The notes: generated from the letters alone by a model not told the origin. DNA of 64,000 nt from Paenibacillus glacialis (GCF_001637205.1 NZ_LVJH01000025.1:1-64000); one strand, 5' to 3'; shown: positions 7,815-19,709, counted from the stretch's first letter. Program-made: numbers and translations.

Positions 7815-8168
7815 ATGAGAAAATTCAAATTAGGTTTGCTAGTTTTCGTGATGCTATTCACTTTTGCCTCAACAGCGTTCGCCGATCAACGGGAATCAAC
7901 AGGAACTTATACACACTCAGGTGGCAATCTCCAAGTCAATTATTATGCCTATGATTCACATGTCAGCGGGTTCTTGTCTGTTTATATTTATAAAGAAACG
8001 GCGAATGGCGATGTCCTTATTAATTCATTCAATGAAGAAGGCGGCAGACCAGGCCACGATACTCATCAGGGCACCTGGTACCTTGGCAATCAGCCTGCTG
8101 GAACGTATAAATACTTTGCCTTCGTTCCAAGCGCATGGATGGGACCTTCAATTTGGTTCAGTAATTGA
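7815..8168 (+). CDS. Small secreted protein of unknown function
   Basis: A 117-residue precursor with a typical signal peptide (MRKFKLG, hydrophobic core, TAFA-D cleavage after about residue 23). The mature 94 residues are rich in Tyr, Gly, Ser and Thr with alternating polar/hydrophobic pattern (LSVYIYKE, YKYFAFVPS), suggesting a small beta-sandwich. The ATG at 7815 is chosen over 7776 because AAGGAGG lies 8 bases upstream and the signal peptide starts there. A terminator follows. No family recognised; there are no Cys residues in the mature part. Confidence 0.75.
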   Translation: MRKFKLGLLVFVMLFTFASTAFADQRESTGTYTHSGGNLQVNYYAYDSHVSGFLSVYIYKETANGDVLINSFNEEGGRPGHDTHQGTWYLGNQPAGTYKYFAFVPSAWMGPSIWFSN

Positions 8169-8226
8169 TTTGAAAGGAGATTCGAGTAAGCGACGTTTGC
8201 GAACATATTCAGTTTAGGTGAATCCA

Positions 8227-8266
8227 AGCAACCGGATACTGCCATACGGCTTATTCGGTTGCTTTT
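8227..8266 (+). terminator. Rho-independent terminator
   Basis: Stem AGCAACCG / CGGTTGCT with a 21-base loop and a TTTT tail, 58 bases after the stop of the small secreted protein gene. Confidence 0.7.
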
Positions 8267-8340
8267 GATTTCAAACCACACAAACATACTTCGTCTCAAC
8301 TATCACTTTTATAATATTAATTTCTGCTATAGTTATTAAA

Positions 8341-8490
8341 GTGAAGGCAAGGATACGTAAGCTTAGAAAGTCAAAACGTTGGACACAGGAGCAATTAGCT
8401 TCAAAAATACTAGTGTACAGAAGCGCATTTTGAAATAGCTGAAAAGTTACTTAAGAGTGGAATAAACATAAATATAGACAAGCCCATTCC
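8341..8490 (+). pseudogene. Relic: XRE-type helix-turn-helix start joined to Gfo/Idh/MocA oxidoreductase fragment
   Basis: Codons from GTG 8341 read KARIRKLRKSKRWTQEQLASK, the first helices of an XRE-family repressor, and stop at 8433. In another frame from 8423 the DNA reads AHFEIAEKLLKSGINININ-like text followed by DKPI, closely matching residues of the intact oxidoreductase encoded at 15478-16386 (the same words occur near 15690-15755). The two pieces overlap by a few bases. Neither is a functional gene. This looks like the junction left after deletion or recombination between two former genes. Confidence 0.6.
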
Positions 8491-8796
8491 TTCTTTGCTT
8501 TTTCCTTTAAATGCATCTATGGCATGTTGCCAAGTGAGTATAGAAAAGCCCTTAAATCAGACAAGTTATCACAGTTTAGTCCGACCACTTTTCCAATCTC
8601 AGCTTCCCGAACATTTGAACAACGAGATTAGGCAGTAACTAAGTCTATTTCTATGGCAAGGATAGTTAATTAACAACCGTAATGATATAATCACTGTTCT
8701 AAAATATGGAGAATTAGCTGTTTTCATTTCTCTACAAAACAGATAGGATAGATAGAGTTTCATACATACAACTAACAACAGAAGGAAGTGATTTGA
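8491..8796. other. Intergenic stretch without recognisable gene
   Basis: AT-rich sequence between the oxidoreductase relic and the ABC exporter. Short open frames exist but none has a ribosome binding site or a product I recognise. It probably contains the promoter of the exporter gene and further eroded sequence. Confidence 0.4.
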
Positions 8797-10515
8797 TTGC
8801 CGTTGATTCGACGTTTTTTCGCCTATTATCGTCCTTATAAAGGTCTCTTTATATTGGATTTCACTTGTGCCGTTGTTGCGGGGCTGCTAGAACTAGCATT
8901 TCCGCTTGCGGTAAGTAGCTTCATTGATGACTTACTACCTAGCGGTAACTGGTCGCTTATCGTGTGGGCTTGTCTGGCCCTGCTCGCCATCTATGCGCTT
9001 AATACCATTCTGAACTATGTTGTCACGTATTGGGGGCATATGCTGGGTATCAATATTGAGACAGATATGCGCCGCAAGATGTTTGGACATATACAGAAGC
9101 TCTCCTTCCGATTCTTTGACAATCATAAGACGGGCCATCTGATGGGAAGGATCACGAACGATCTAAATGATATTGGCGAGTTAGCCCATCACGGTCCTGA
9201 GGATGTATTCATTGCGGTGATGACGTTGATCGGTTCGTTCTCATTGATGGCCTACATCAATCTGGAGCTTGCTCTAATTACCTTTATCATCGTTCCAATC
9301 ATGGCCTGGCTCGTTATCTTCTTCGGTAGAAAAATGACTTCAACGTACAGAAATCTGTTCGGAGAAGTGGGCAACTTTAATGCTCGCATTGAGGATAATG
9401 TAGGCGGAATTCGCGTAGTACAATCATTTGCTAACGAACGCCACGAAGAGAAACTATTCGCAGTTGATAATCAGAACTATCGTACAACGAAGCTGTTAGC
9501 TTATAAAACGATGGCTAAAAGTATGTCCATCAGTTACATGATGATGCGCCTTATTACGATATTCGTTATGGTCTGTGGGGCATGGTTCTTCATCGAGGGT
9601 AGGCTTGATCTAGGCGAATTCATGGCCTTCATCCTGTTATCTAATATCTTCTTCCGTCCAATTGAGAAGATTAATGCCGTGATCGAGAGTTACCCTAAAG
9701 GAATTGCCGGGTTTAAACGTTATCTTGAAGTTATCGATACAGAACCCGATATCGCTGACAGTCCTGATGCGATTACAGTAGACAGTGTGAAAGGCAATAT
9801 TCATTTCGACCATATCACCTTCGGCTATGAAATCGGTAGACCCATCTTGAGTCAAATTGATCTGACGATTCAGGCCGGAGAGACCATTGCATTTGTTGGT
9901 CCATCGGGTGCAGGAAAGACAACAATCTGCAGCCTGCTGCCACGATTCTATGATGTAGACGAGGGTGAAATTACGATTGACGGCATTGACATCCGCAAGT
10001 TTAAGCTGGAATCACTGCGTAAGCATATCGGCATTGTTCAACAGGATGTATTTCTGTTCTCCGGTACGATTCGAGAAAATATTGCGTACGGTGATCTGCA
10101 TGCAACAGAAGAGAAGATATGGGAAGCGGCTCGAAGAGCATCACTAGAGGAACTTATACGTAATCAACCAGATGGTATGGATACGGTCATAGGCGAACGC
10201 GGGGTTAAGCTGTCCGGCGGTCAGAAGCAACGCTTATCGATTGCTCGTATGTTTCTGAAGAATCCACCTATCCTTATCCTAGATGAGGCAACCTCTGCAC
10301 TCGATACCGAGACAGAGTCGGCTATCCAGCAATCACTTGCCGAACTTTCTGTCGGCCGCACGACATTGGTTATTGCCCATCGCTTGTCGACTATCCGTCA
10401 TGCGGATCGCATCGTCGTCGTGAATGAGCATGGCATAGCCGAACAGGGCAAGCATGATGAACTCGTTGCAACCGATGGAATCTACAGCCGACTGTACCAG
10501 CTGCAGCCAAGCTAG
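8797..10515 (+). CDS. ABC exporter, half-transporter with fused permease and ATPase (MsbA/YwjA-like)
   Basis: A 572-residue type I ABC exporter. Six helices occupy about residues 1-310 and the ATPase domain the rest: Walker A GPSGAGKTT at 368-376, Q-loop around VQQDVF, signature LSGGQKQR from about 472, Walker B ILILDEATSALD near 491-496 and the H-loop AHRLST. The start is TTG at 8797 with GGAAGTG nine bases upstream; no ATG is available. Length and motifs fit homodimeric lipid or multidrug exporters. It stands alone between a relic and a bidirectional terminator. The substrate is not predictable. Confidence 0.93.
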   Translation: MPLIRRFFAYYRPYKGLFILDFTCAVVAGLLELAFPLAVSSFIDDLLPSGNWSLIVWACLALLAIYALNTILNYVVTYWGHMLGINIETDMRRKMFGHIQKLSFRFFDNHKTGHLMGRITNDLNDIGELAHHGPEDVFIAVMTLIGSFSLMAYINLELALITFIIVPIMAWLVIFFGRKMTSTYRNLFGEVGNFNARIEDNVGGIRVVQSFANERHEEKLFAVDNQNYRTTKLLAYKTMAKSMSISYMMMRLITIFVMVCGAWFFIEGRLDLGEFMAFILLSNIFFRPIEKINAVIESYPKGIAGFKRYLEVIDTEPDIADSPDAITVDSVKGNIHFDHITFGYEIGRPILSQIDLTIQAGETIAFVGPSGAGKTTICSLLPRFYDVDEGEITIDGIDIRKFKLESLRKHIGIVQQDVFLFSGTIRENIAYGDLHATEEKIWEAARRASLEELIRNQPDGMDTVIGERGVKLSGGQKQRLSIARMFLKNPPILILDEATSALDTETESAIQQSLAELSVGRTTLVIAHRLSTIRHADRIVVVNEHGIAEQGKHDELVATDGIYSRLYQLQPS

Positions 10516-10520
10516 AACCT

Positions 10521-10569
10521 AACCTAAAAAACGGATACCGATATTCCTTCGGCGTCCGTTTTTTAGGTT
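10521..10569. terminator. Bidirectional terminator
   Basis: A perfect 15-bp stem AACCTAAAAAACGGA / TCCGTTTTTTAGGTT around a 19-base loop. The A- and T-runs in the arms let it serve both the ABC exporter gene (plus) and the convergent papain-like gene (minus). Confidence 0.85.
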
Positions 10570-10619
10570 AGTTGCTTGCGCTCGTTCCTTGTTATAAAAA
10601 CTCTCGAAAGCCAAAGCAG

Positions 10620-11174
10620 TCAACACGGAGGTTGCTTCAATTGCTCGTAGTCGCTTAATTTCCCTTCATAGATCAAATGCAGCCGGTCACTGTTCCGGAA
10701 ATCATCCGGAGTCACAAGTGCTGGAAGCTTATTCCATATTTTAATGCCTGAGCGCTCGAGAATTTCCGCGACGAATTGCGAACAAAAGTAGGAATTGCTG
10801 AATTCCACTGGTTCTTTCATTGCGACGCCAATGACGCCCAGAATGTTATAAAGATACTTTTGGTTCTTTTGGATAAAGACTTGCAAGACCCGCTTCATCT
10901 TCTCGACTTCACGTTCGGATACTTGAATCTCATAGATCACGCACGTCGTATTTGGATACTTGCTGTACGTGCCCGTCTTAATATCCTCCTTCACGAATCC
11001 GCCATTCAGAGGATTGTTCGGGTGCTTCCTTCCAAAGCTATATAACTCCGAAAGTTCGCGATTAAAGGAGATCGAGGCGTGATTGTACGGCGCTTTTGTG
11101 TAGGTTTGAATGACTCTCGTAAAAAGGGTTCCGGTATTCGTAAGTAAAATAAAGACTGAGCGATCAGCTTCCAT
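10620..11174 (-). CDS. YiiX/YebB-like permuted papain-like (NlpC/P60 superfamily) protein
   Basis: A 184-residue soluble protein without signal peptide. The N-terminal part carries the His motif PYNHASISF (His near residue 31) and the C-terminal part the Cys motif SYFCSQFVAEIL, the permuted order seen in YiiX/YaeF-type hydrolases. Such proteins are thought to act on amide bonds of lipids or peptidoglycan-like substrates, but few have known substrates. The ATG at 11174 has AAGGGG 11 bases upstream. It ends near the convergent ABC exporter; a CdsA-like gene diverges from it. Confidence 0.8.
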   Translation of the reverse strand: MEADRSVFILLTNTGTLFTRVIQTYTKAPYNHASISFNRELSELYSFGRKHPNNPLNGGFVKEDIKTGTYSKYPNTTCVIYEIQVSEREVEKMKRVLQVFIQKNQKYLYNILGVIGVAMKEPVEFSNSYFCSQFVAEILERSGIKIWNKLPALVTPDDFRNSDRLHLIYEGKLSDYEQLKQPPC

Positions 11175-11271
11175 TTAAAAAATTTCCCCTTATCAAGTGT
11201 GAGCGTTTCCTTCATAATAACATATGAATCCTTTTATGGAATCCTATCTCATGATAAGTTGGTGACCCGCA

Positions 11272-12186
11272 CTGAACAGTTCACTATTTACGTTAATTCT
11301 TATTTTTACCGCTTTATTGACCATCCATTTGATGTATGTGGTAATAAACAAAATACAGCCTGAGAAAGATTATGCGACCATTGGCGTCCGCATCAAGACC
11401 TGGTGGGGCATGTTCTTTATTTTTTTCCTGGCCACCCTGTTCAACCCGGTCGTTTCACTGCTGTCCCTCATGGCACTTACCTTTTTCGCGCTGAAAGAAT
11501 ATTTCTCTATGATCAAAACAAGAAAAGCCGACCGCAGGCTCTTTCTGTGGGCGTACCTTGCAATACCTGTACAGTTCTATTGGATTTATATCGAATGGTA
11601 CGGCATGTTTATTGTCTTTATTCCGCTCTATGTATTCTTGTTCCTGCCGCTCCCGCGATTGATCAACAAAGGAACAGTTGGTTTTTTGCGCAGCGTTAGC
11701 TCGACCCAATGGGGACTTATGCTGATGGTTTTCGGGCTTAGTCACTTGGCTTACTTTCAATTTGCTACCCCGCAGTATGGAGCAGGGCTTGTACTGTTTT
11801 TAGTGGTATTGACGCAGCTTAATGATGTTGTACACCATCTGGCATCGATATACATCGGTAAGCGAAAAATAGTCCCAACGGCCAATCCGAATTTGACATG
11901 GGAAGGATTCGCATGCGCGTTTGTCGTAACAACAGGCGTGTCATATCTGATCTCCCCCTACCTGACACCACTTAACCCGACATTCGGGCTCGTTTCCGGC
12001 ATGCTTATCAGCTTGAGTGGATTCTTCGGCAGCTTAACCGTCTCCGTCTTAAAGCGAGATTTGTTAATAGGCGATGACGATAAATTCGATGCTCTGAAAA
12101 AAAGCTACTTAAGCCGGGTCGATAGCTTAACCTACACCTCGCCAGTCTTTTTCCACTTGATCCGTTATTTTTTTGATTTTATGTAG
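11272..12186 (+). CDS. CdsA-like phosphatidate cytidylyltransferase family protein
   Basis: A polytopic protein with about seven to eight helices. The C-terminal region (FFGSLTVSVLKRDLLIGDDDK, then SRVDSLTYTSPVFFHLIRYF) follows the CdsA signature S-x-KR-x-K/D...D-R-x-D, but the usual Lys-Asp and His-Gly-Gly segment is altered to RDLLIGDDDK, so catalysis should not be assumed. The start is unclear: a TTG lies at 11317, but the in-frame CTG at 11272 begins a full N-terminal helix that family members have, and the preceding stop is at 11263. I give 11272 with caution. Family members make CDP-diacylglycerol for phospholipid synthesis. It is followed by the hybrid kinase gene 60 bases downstream. 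Confidence 0.65.
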   Translation: MNSSLFTLILIFTALLTIHLMYVVINKIQPEKDYATIGVRIKTWWGMFFIFFLATLFNPVVSLLSLMALTFFALKEYFSMIKTRKADRRLFLWAYLAIPVQFYWIYIEWYGMFIVFIPLYVFLFLPLPRLINKGTVGFLRSVSSTQWGLMLMVFGLSHLAYFQFATPQYGAGLVLFLVVLTQLNDVVHHLASIYIGKRKIVPTANPNLTWEGFACAFVVTTGVSYLISPYLTPLNPTFGLVSGMLISLSGFFGSLTVSVLKRDLLIGDDDKFDALKKSYLSRVDSLTYTSPVFFHLIRYFFDFM

Positions 12187-12246
12187 CAGCACAAGGGCTA
12201 AAGTAAAAGAGGGAATTGCGCAATATATGTCGAATTTCTTTATATT

Positions 12247-15200
12247 ATGATGAACCGAATAAAAAATAAAACCGCCTTAAAATATATAACTATCATTCTA
12301 TTATTCCTTAGCATTCTCCTCGGTCTGCGATGGGTTTGGTCCGAAATTTTTAATACTTCGGAACCCCCTCGTGCTGTCAATGGTGTACTCGATATACGCG
12401 GCTTGGACTTAAATAATTCTCCTACACTCCCGTTAAACGGCGGATGGCAGTTCTACCCTGGTCAATTATTGTCTCATCAGGATGTGCAGTTAGCGGAGAA
12501 TCAATCCGGTTATATTCAGGTTCCTGGAGACTGGGGTAGCGTGCTAACGAAAGAAGGGGATTCCTCGATTGGGTACGGAACATATCGGTTACGAATTCTA
12601 GTCGATCCGCTGAAGCGGCCTGTTTCATTGTGGTTGAATGGGATACAGGCCTCTTCTTCCGTGGAAACAAATGGACTGACTGAGGGAGATATCGGCAAAC
12701 CTGCCACAAATGCTATGGAGTATAGAGCCAAGAATATCTCTTATACAGCCTCCTACTTTGTAGAAGGTGCGCAAGAAATTGAGTTACTTATTCGAGTAGC
12801 TAACTTCGACGATCCTTATAACGGTGGTATCCTTCGCTCCATTCGCTTTGGTTCTCAAGCAGCGATCGACTACGTACGTTGGTATTCCATCGGGTTTCAA
12901 CTGGCTACTTTTATTGTTTTGCTGCTCCACACCTTGTATGCTTGTATTCTCTACTGGTTTAATCCTCATGAACGGACTTTGTTCCATGTCTGTATGTTAA
13001 CACTAACTGCCGGAATTTCGATTATGGCCGGTCATGATAACCTGCTCTTGCTATGGTTGCCGCTCAACTATACATGGGCGCTGAAGATCAGGCTGCTCTG
13101 CCTCCTTTGGCATTCCTTTTTTATTCTTCTTCTTTTCAGAAGATTCTCTTCGGCTCCTCCTAAGAGCGTATGGTTGCGAGCATTCACCGCGGTGCTCATT
13201 TCTTATTCAGGATTTCTGCTGACTGCGAGCGCTATATGGGTGAATGGAACGGTTGCACTAGGGATATTTACCTTTTTCTATTTATTACCCTTTGTCTGGT
13301 TGGTTTATATAATAGGAACAATGATCTTCAGGAAGCAAGCCGACAATGACGGCGTCTTCTTGCTACTATCCGCAGCAGGCGTTATGTCTAGTCTTGTCTG
13401 GAGCTTATGGAATTCTCACACTGCCGTTTACTATCCAATAGATATCATTGCAGCCATTATTGGTTTTTCTACCTACTGGTTTAAAAAATACTTCCGAAAT
13501 TCTAAAGAAAACACCAAGCTAAACGAGCAGTTAAAAAAATCCGACAAGCTGAAAGACCAATTCCTCGCCAATACTTCTCATGAACTGAGAACGCCTCTGC
13601 ATGGCATTATCAATATTGCCCAGACCGTTGTGACGAAAGAGAAAGAGACGTTGAATGAGAGCAGCCTTAAAGATATAGAACTGCTTATAACGGTCAGTCG
13701 CCGCATGTCTCATATGCTTGGCGATCTTCTTGATGTCGCGCGTCTCAAGGAACACCGCATCATACTGCAGCAAGAGCCTTTACAGATTCAATCGATCATT
13801 CCAGGCGTAATCAGCATGCTCAAATTTATGATTGAAGGTAAGCCTATCCATCTAAATATAGATATCGCAGAATCGATGCCGCCGGTAATGGCCGATGAGA
13901 AAAGACTCGTGCAAATTTTGTATAACCTATTGCATAATGCCCTCAAATACACAGAGGAAGGAACCATCTCGATTTCCGTCGAGACGCGAGATGGAAATGC
14001 CGTTATCCATATCTCCGACACGGGGATCGGCATGAATGCGAAGACGCAGGCACGTGTGTTTCTTCCCTATGAACAAGGGTCTTATGGAATAAGCGACGGG
14101 AGAGGAATCGGACTCGGTTTAAGCATATGTAAGCAGTTGGTAGAATTGCACGGTGGTGCATTGACCGTTCGCTCCGAACTAGGTAAGGGCTCCGTCTTTA
14201 GTTTTGATCTGCCGTTAGCTAACGGGTCGAATCTCTCGTCGATGCAAAGCTCACTTCAACTCCATCAGATAACGGACGAAACTGAAGATCTCCCCGTTGG
14301 ATTCATTCTTCCGGACACCGCAACTGGCGAATTAACAACCCACGGACTTATCCCGCCGCTTTTAAATGCCGGAAATATTCATATTCTTGCTGTTGATGAC
14401 GACCCAGTCAACCTGAATGTGCTTGTTGGAATCCTTTCGTCGGAGCCGTATCACATCACAACAGCTCATTCAGCTCGCGAGGTGTTGGAATTGCTGGGCA
14501 CGAGGCAGTGGGATCTCCTGATTGCCGATGTCATGATGCCGCACATGTCTGGATATGAGTTAACGCAGAGAGTAAGGGAACATTACTCCGTATCAGAGCT
14601 TCCGGTTCTGCTGCTGACCGCACGTAGTCAACCGGCTGATATCTACACCGGATTCTTATCAGGAGCCAACGACTATGTGACGAAGCCTGTGGATGCGCTG
14701 GAACTCCAATACCGAATCAGGGCATTAACCACGCTGAAACAATCCATAAATGAACGTTTACGAATAGAAGCCGCCTACCTTCAGGCACAAATTCATCCTC
14801 ATTTTCTATTCAACACGCTTAATTCAATTATGGCACTTAGTGATATAGACACGGTCAAGATGCGGAATCTGGGCGATGCCTTTGCATCCTTTTTACGGAT
14901 CAGCTTCGATTTCCTCAATACGGGAGAACTGATCGAGCTTGCCCATGAACTGGAACTTGCTGAATCCTATTTGTATATTGAAAAAGTCCGGTTCGGGGAC
15001 AGGCTATCTATCGTATGGGAAGTTGAACCCAACATCAACTTGCTTCTTCCTCCGCTTTCCATACAGCCGCTGATTGAGAATGCTGTTAAGCACGGCCTCC
15101 TTAGTCAGAACAAAGGCGGCACGGTTCATATTCGGATTTCTTGCCAAGACAGCTTCACGCTTATTGAAGTAAAAGATGATGGCAAAGGCATGGAACAAGA

Positions 15201-15414
15201 ACAGGTTATTCAACTGTTGAGTCCAACATTGAAGGGAAAAGGTGGTATTGGGCTTTCCAATACGAATCGACGATTGACACAATTATACGGTCAAGGCTTG
15301 TCTATTGTCAGTAAGCCCAATGAAGGAACAACGGTTTCATTTGTCATTTCTGACCAAGCAGAGTCTAATACCGTTACCATCGTAGAGAAAACAGATTCCC
15401 AGCAACGGGAATAA
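12247..15414 (+). CDS. Hybrid sensor histidine kinase with 7TM sensor, receiver and second LytS-type kinase core
   Basis: A 1055-residue membrane protein. In order: one N-terminal helix; an extracellular jelly-roll-like domain (about 45-210, with the LNGGWQFYPG and IQVPGDW motifs of 7TMR-DISM extracellular domains); seven helices (about 213-415); HisKA with SHELRTPLHG (His445); HATPase with NLLHNALKY and GRGIGLGLSI; a receiver domain with D717-D719 and phospho-acceptor Asp761; then a LytS-type kinase with IHPHFLFNT (His852) and a second HATPase (IENAVKHGL, GIGLSNTNRRL). Two complete kinase cores in one chain are unusual though known in Paenibacillus. ATGATG at 12247 lacks a good ribosome site, so the start is tentative. 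No separate regulator gene lies beside it, so its target is unknown. Confidence 0.9.
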   Translation: MMNRIKNKTALKYITIILLFLSILLGLRWVWSEIFNTSEPPRAVNGVLDIRGLDLNNSPTLPLNGGWQFYPGQLLSHQDVQLAENQSGYIQVPGDWGSVLTKEGDSSIGYGTYRLRILVDPLKRPVSLWLNGIQASSSVETNGLTEGDIGKPATNAMEYRAKNISYTASYFVEGAQEIELLIRVANFDDPYNGGILRSIRFGSQAAIDYVRWYSIGFQLATFIVLLLHTLYACILYWFNPHERTLFHVCMLTLTAGISIMAGHDNLLLLWLPLNYTWALKIRLLCLLWHSFFILLLFRRFSSAPPKSVWLRAFTAVLISYSGFLLTASAIWVNGTVALGIFTFFYLLPFVWLVYIIGTMIFRKQADNDGVFLLLSAAGVMSSLVWSLWNSHTAVYYPIDIIAAIIGFSTYWFKKYFRNSKENTKLNEQLKKSDKLKDQFLANTSHELRTPLHGIINIAQTVVTKEKETLNESSLKDIELLITVSRRMSHMLGDLLDVARLKEHRIILQQEPLQIQSIIPGVISMLKFMIEGKPIHLNIDIAESMPPVMADEKRLVQILYNLLHNALKYTEEGTISISVETRDGNAVIHISDTGIGMNAKTQARVFLPYEQGSYGISDGRGIGLGLSICKQLVELHGGALTVRSELGKGSVFSFDLPLANGSNLSSMQSSLQLHQITDETEDLPVGFILPDTATGELTTHGLIPPLLNAGNIHILAVDDDPVNLNVLVGILSSEPYHITTAHSAREVLELLGTRQWDLLIADVMMPHMSGYELTQRVREHYSVSELPVLLLTARSQPADIYTGFLSGANDYVTKPVDALELQYRIRALTTLKQSINERLRIEAAYLQAQIHPHFLFNTLNSIMALSDIDTVKMRNLGDAFASFLRISFDFLNTGELIELAHELELAESYLYIEKVRFGDRLSIVWEVEPNINLLLPPLSIQPLIENAVKHGLLSQNKGGTVHIRISCQDSFTLIEVKDDGKGMEQEQVIQLLSPTLKGKGGIGLSNTNRRLTQLYGQGLSIVSKPNEGTTVSFVISDQAESNTVTIVEKTDSQQRE

Positions 15415-15477
15415 CTTGCTTAATCGTCTTTCTGTCCAAATTTTTTGCTTCAGAAATAGTAGTGGGGGTGGATTATA

Positions 15478-16386
15478 ATGAAAATTGGAGTCATTGGATT
15501 GGGTGATATCTCCCAAAAAGCCTACTTACCTGTTCTTTCTGAAAAGGAAGGTATAGAACTGGTACTTTGTACAAGAAATGCAGACACTCTAAATAGCTTA
15601 TCAAAAAAGTATGGAATTCAGGAAAAGGTTCAGACCGTAGATGAACTGATAACAAAGAATATCGATGCAGCATTTGTGTGTACTGCTACAGAGGCGCATT
15701 TTGAAATAGCTGAAAAATTACTTAGAAGTGGTATACACACCTACATAGACAAGCCCATATCTATGAATCTTCATGAAACGCAAACAATTGTGAGACTCGC
15801 TAAAGAGAACGGAAAGATAGCCATGGTCGGTTTTAACAGAAGATTTACACCCAGAGTGAAAGAGCTTAAGGAACATGGAAAAGCTAACTTAATTATCATA
15901 CAAAAAAACAGATTTTCAGCTCCGGATTATTTAAGAAGATTTATTGTACAGGATTTTATACATGTTGTAGATACGCTTCGGTTTTTAATGGATACCAAGG
16001 TCAAGGATGTAAAGGTAGAGTACCTTAGAAAAGGAGAGATTCTTGATCATGTAGTCATCATGCTCATTGGAGAAGGGTGTACTGCTATAGGGATTATGAA
16101 TAAAAATAGCGGTGTTACAGAGGAAATCATCGAGTATACAACTGGAAATCATAAATATGTAGTAGACAGTCTTGTTGAGACAACTCACTTTCATAATAAA
16201 GAAATCAGTATAACGAAATTCGATGATTGGGATCCAACGCTGTATAAACGCGGATTCTACCAAATCGTAGATCATTTCATTGATTGCGTTCAAAATAACG
16301 CCATACCCGATCCGTCTATTGATGATTCACTACTCACTCATGAAATTTGCGAAAGAATAGTTAAGTATATTGATTCTGATGTTTAA
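15478..16386 (+). CDS. Gfo/Idh/MocA family NAD(P)-dependent oxidoreductase
   Basis: A 302-residue soluble protein with an N-terminal Rossmann fold (IGVIGLGDISQKAYLPVL) and the family signature with the catalytic Lys in YIDKPISMNL (Lys near residue 93). FNRRF follows, as is common in the family. The ATG follows a GGGGGTGG site. These enzymes oxidise or reduce sugars, inositols and related compounds; the substrate cannot be read here. It stands alone, 63 bases after the hybrid kinase and before a terminator. A decayed fragment of a related gene lies at 8423-8490. Confidence 0.88.
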   Translation: MKIGVIGLGDISQKAYLPVLSEKEGIELVLCTRNADTLNSLSKKYGIQEKVQTVDELITKNIDAAFVCTATEAHFEIAEKLLRSGIHTYIDKPISMNLHETQTIVRLAKENGKIAMVGFNRRFTPRVKELKEHGKANLIIIQKNRFSAPDYLRRFIVQDFIHVVDTLRFLMDTKVKDVKVEYLRKGEILDHVVIMLIGEGCTAIGIMNKNSGVTEEIIEYTTGNHKYVVDSLVETTHFHNKEISITKFDDWDPTLYKRGFYQIVDHFIDCVQNNAIPDPSIDDSLLTHEICERIVKYIDSDV

Positions 16387-16412
16387 AAGAGAACCCTATT
16401 TCCTATCGAATA

Positions 16413-19140
<2,728 letters not shown>

Positions 19141-19152
19141 TGACATAAATAC

Positions 19153-19182
19153 AAAACCACCCCATTGAACGGAGTGGTTTTT
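19153..19182 (+). terminator. Rho-independent terminator
   Basis: Stem AAACCACCCC / GGAGTGGTTT (one mismatch) with a short loop and T-tail, 12 bases after lctP. Confidence 0.8.
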
Positions 19183-19217
19183 GGATCGTGAATACATCCT
19201 CACTAGCAACTTCCCAT

Positions 19218-19709
19218 TTAAGGTTTCTGAATAAACAGTTGTGTCCAATATGTCTGATATCGACTCGTTGCTGTTCCAGTCACATATCCAACCCCAATAT
19301 CTGTAAATCTCGGATCCAAAATATTAGCTCTATGACCTGGACTATTCATCCACACTCGCATCACTTCTTCTGGTGTTGTTTGACCTGCTGCAATATTCTC
19401 TCCATAAGCACGCCATGTAACGCCAAAACGATTTAACATTTCCCCCGGGGTACCATAGGTTGGAGATGTATGACCAAAATAATTGTTATCCCTCATATCT
19501 CTGGATTTCAAACTGGCGAGATCTGTTAGCGTCGAATTAAGAGTTAGCGCAGCTATTCCCCGACTTGTTCTTTCTTCGTTCACCAATCTAAATACCTGCA
19601 ATTCATACGCATTCGCTTGTCTTGTACGAATCCTAGTCTTTCTTACTCTTTTAGTTATTTTACTAGGATTACGTTTAACTCTCCGTCTTGATGATATTCT
19701 TTTTCTCAT
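19218..19709 (-). CDS. CAP-domain (SCP/PR1, YkwD-like) protein with basic N-terminus
   Basis: A 163-residue protein. Residues 40-160 form a CAP domain with the signatures FRLVNEERTSRGIAAL, YFGHTSP, GENIAAGQ and VWMNSPGHRANIL. The ATG at 19709 is chosen because GGAGGTTG lies 8 bases upstream; the ATG at 19727 contains this site. In contrast to YkwD of Bacillus there is no signal peptide; the first 35 residues are instead packed with Arg and Lys. The protein may remain in the cell or be deposited on the spore. A CAAYAAT-type inverted repeat lies in the leader. Family certain, location unknown. Confidence 0.85.
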   Translation of the reverse strand: MRKRISSRRRVKRNPSKITKRVRKTRIRTRQANAYELQVFRLVNEERTSRGIAALTLNSTLTDLASLKSRDMRDNNYFGHTSPTYGTPGEMLNRFGVTWRAYGENIAAGQTTPEEVMRVWMNSPGHRANILDPRFTDIGVGYVTGTATSRYQTYWTQLFIQKP

